DNA of 42,178 bases from Rhodobiaceae bacterium UBA7804. GTDB taxonomy: Bacteria > Pseudomonadota > Alphaproteobacteria > Parvibaculales > Parvibaculaceae. The translations under genes and the position numbers were made by a program. The stretch spans positions 1 to 42,178 of the forward strand of contig DLCG01000006.1 of assembly GCA_002480495.1 (NCBI GenBank). Direction: 5' to 3'. The notes under the pieces are model-generated. The model was not told the origin of the DNA and searched no databases. It worked only from the letters and a program-made list of their open reading frames with translations. Shown in pieces: positions 41,504 through 42,178 of this stretch; the stretch's first letter is position 1; every line of letters starts with the position of its first letter.

Positions 41504-41557
41504 GCCTCGTTTCGATTCAGGCTGCGGTCAAACAAGCGACCCTGGGAGTATCAAGCA

Positions 41558-42178
41558 CTACCGCTTCGCGTGACGGGCCATGAACTCGCGCACGCGCGGC
41601 GCGATCTCGCTCTTCCAGCGCGACCCGTTGAAGACGCCGTAATGCCCGACGCCCGGCTGCTCCCAATGGGTCTTCATCGCATCGGGAAGATTCTTGCAGA
41701 GCTTGTGCGCGGCCTTCGTCTGGCCGACGCCGGAAATATCGTCCTTCTCGCCTTCGACGGTCATCAGCGCGGTCCGGGTGATCGCCTCGGGCCGCACGGT
41801 GCGGCCGCGATGCGTGAACTCGCCTTTCGGCAGCGAGTGCTTCACGAATACCTCGTCCACCGTCTGCAGGTAGAACTCCGCCGTCATGTCCATGACCGAG
41901 AGATATTCGTCGTAGAACTCGCGGTGTTTCTCCGCCGAGTCGCCGTCGCCCTCGACCATGTGGTCGAAATAGTTCCAGTGCGCATCCATGTGCCGGTCGA
42001 GATTCATCGCCATGAAACCGGAAAGCTGCACGAAGCCGGGATAGACCCGGCGCATGAAGCCGCGATGCGGCCAGGGCACGGTCATCACGACATTGCGCTC
42101 GTACCATTCGGTGCCGCGCTCGGTTGCGAGCCGGTTCACCTCCGTCGGGCTTTCGCGCGTGTCGATCGGCCCGCCCAT
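41558..42178 (-). CDS. phaZ: Intracellular polyhydroxybutyrate depolymerase, C-terminal part
   Basis: Hydrolyses stored poly-3-hydroxybutyrate granules to oligomers and monomer. The 206 residues present are the C-terminal half; the protein continues beyond the window, since the first codon (MGGPIDTRESPTEVN) is an internal family motif. YPGFVQLSGFMAMNLDRHMDAHWNYFDHMVEGD is the PhaZ signature. The C-terminal active-site residues are visible: Asp in MTVEGEKDDISG and His in GVGHYGVFNGSRW. The Ser nucleophile is upstream. Convergent with the low-GC gene. Shows that the organism stores PHB. Confidence 0.93.
   Translation of the reverse strand: MGGPIDTRESPTEVNRLATERGTEWYERNVVMTVPWPHRGFMRRVYPGFVQLSGFMAMNLDRHMDAHWNYFDHMVEGDGDSAEKHREFYDEYLSVMDMTAEFYLQTVDEVFVKHSLPKGEFTHRGRTVRPEAITRTALMTVEGEKDDISGVGQTKAAHKLCKNLPDAMKTHWEQPGVGHYGVFNGSRWKSEIAPRVREFMARHAKR

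Overview
The window is a high-GC chromosomal segment of an alphaproteobacterium. The evidence is a heme-responsive Irr-type Fur protein with a His triad, a CtrA-type site (TTAA-N7-TTAA), the unlinked rpsO-pnp and rpsT-dnaA arrangements, DUF4893, DUF3501 and a YgjP-like protein, and an intracellular PHB depolymerase. Overall character suggests a Parvibaculum-like or Hyphomicrobiales-like organism; that placement is inference. There is no prophage, integrase, transposase, CRISPR array, tRNA or rRNA gene that I can support.

Layout. 1-5619 (+): translation and RNA cluster infB (5' end cut off), rbfA, truB, rpsO, pnp, closed by a strong terminator. 5691-9053: a DUF4893 secreted protein facing the fatty-acid operon fabA-fabB-fabI (-). 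9054-12582: divergent irr, then rubrerythrin, a heterodisulfide-reductase-like Fe-S protein and DUF3501, an iron and redox cassette carrying two Irr-box-like palindromes and a structured leader. 12584-17968: SH3 protein (-), 2-hydroxyacid dehydrogenase (+), a four-gene minus-strand operon (SDR, HCCA isomerase-like, hotdog thioesterase, MoeB/ThiF-like) divergent from an HxlR regulator across a large palindrome. 17969-23699 (-): ubiE-ubiB, then coaBC-dut-rrf2-cysK. 23842-26004 (+): mutM, a secreted protein, enoyl-CoA hydratase. 26204-35066 (+): rpsT, a repeat-rich gap, rhodanese, then the replication core dnaA, dnaN, recF, a ClpP-like peptidase gene and gyrB. 35233-37620: class A penicillin-binding protein behind a CtrA-type site. 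37621-42178: compound palindromic repeats, an MFS drug exporter and YgjP-like metallohydrolase (-), a VOC protein (+), a second repeat copy, a low-GC orphan membrane protein and the 3' end of phaZ (-).

Most genes are conserved housekeeping. The points most worth a second look are: the irr/rubrerythrin control region, with matched palindromes and a leader that can form mutually exclusive stems ending in a terminator-like hairpin; the 19-9-19 palindrome between hxlR and the SDR operon; the ClpP paralogue inside the recF-gyrB interval; the MoeB-like enzyme without its zinc cysteines; the repeat-rich gap upstream of dnaA; the dispersed palindromic element with a compensatory base-pair change; and the foreign-looking two-TM protein beside one of its copies.
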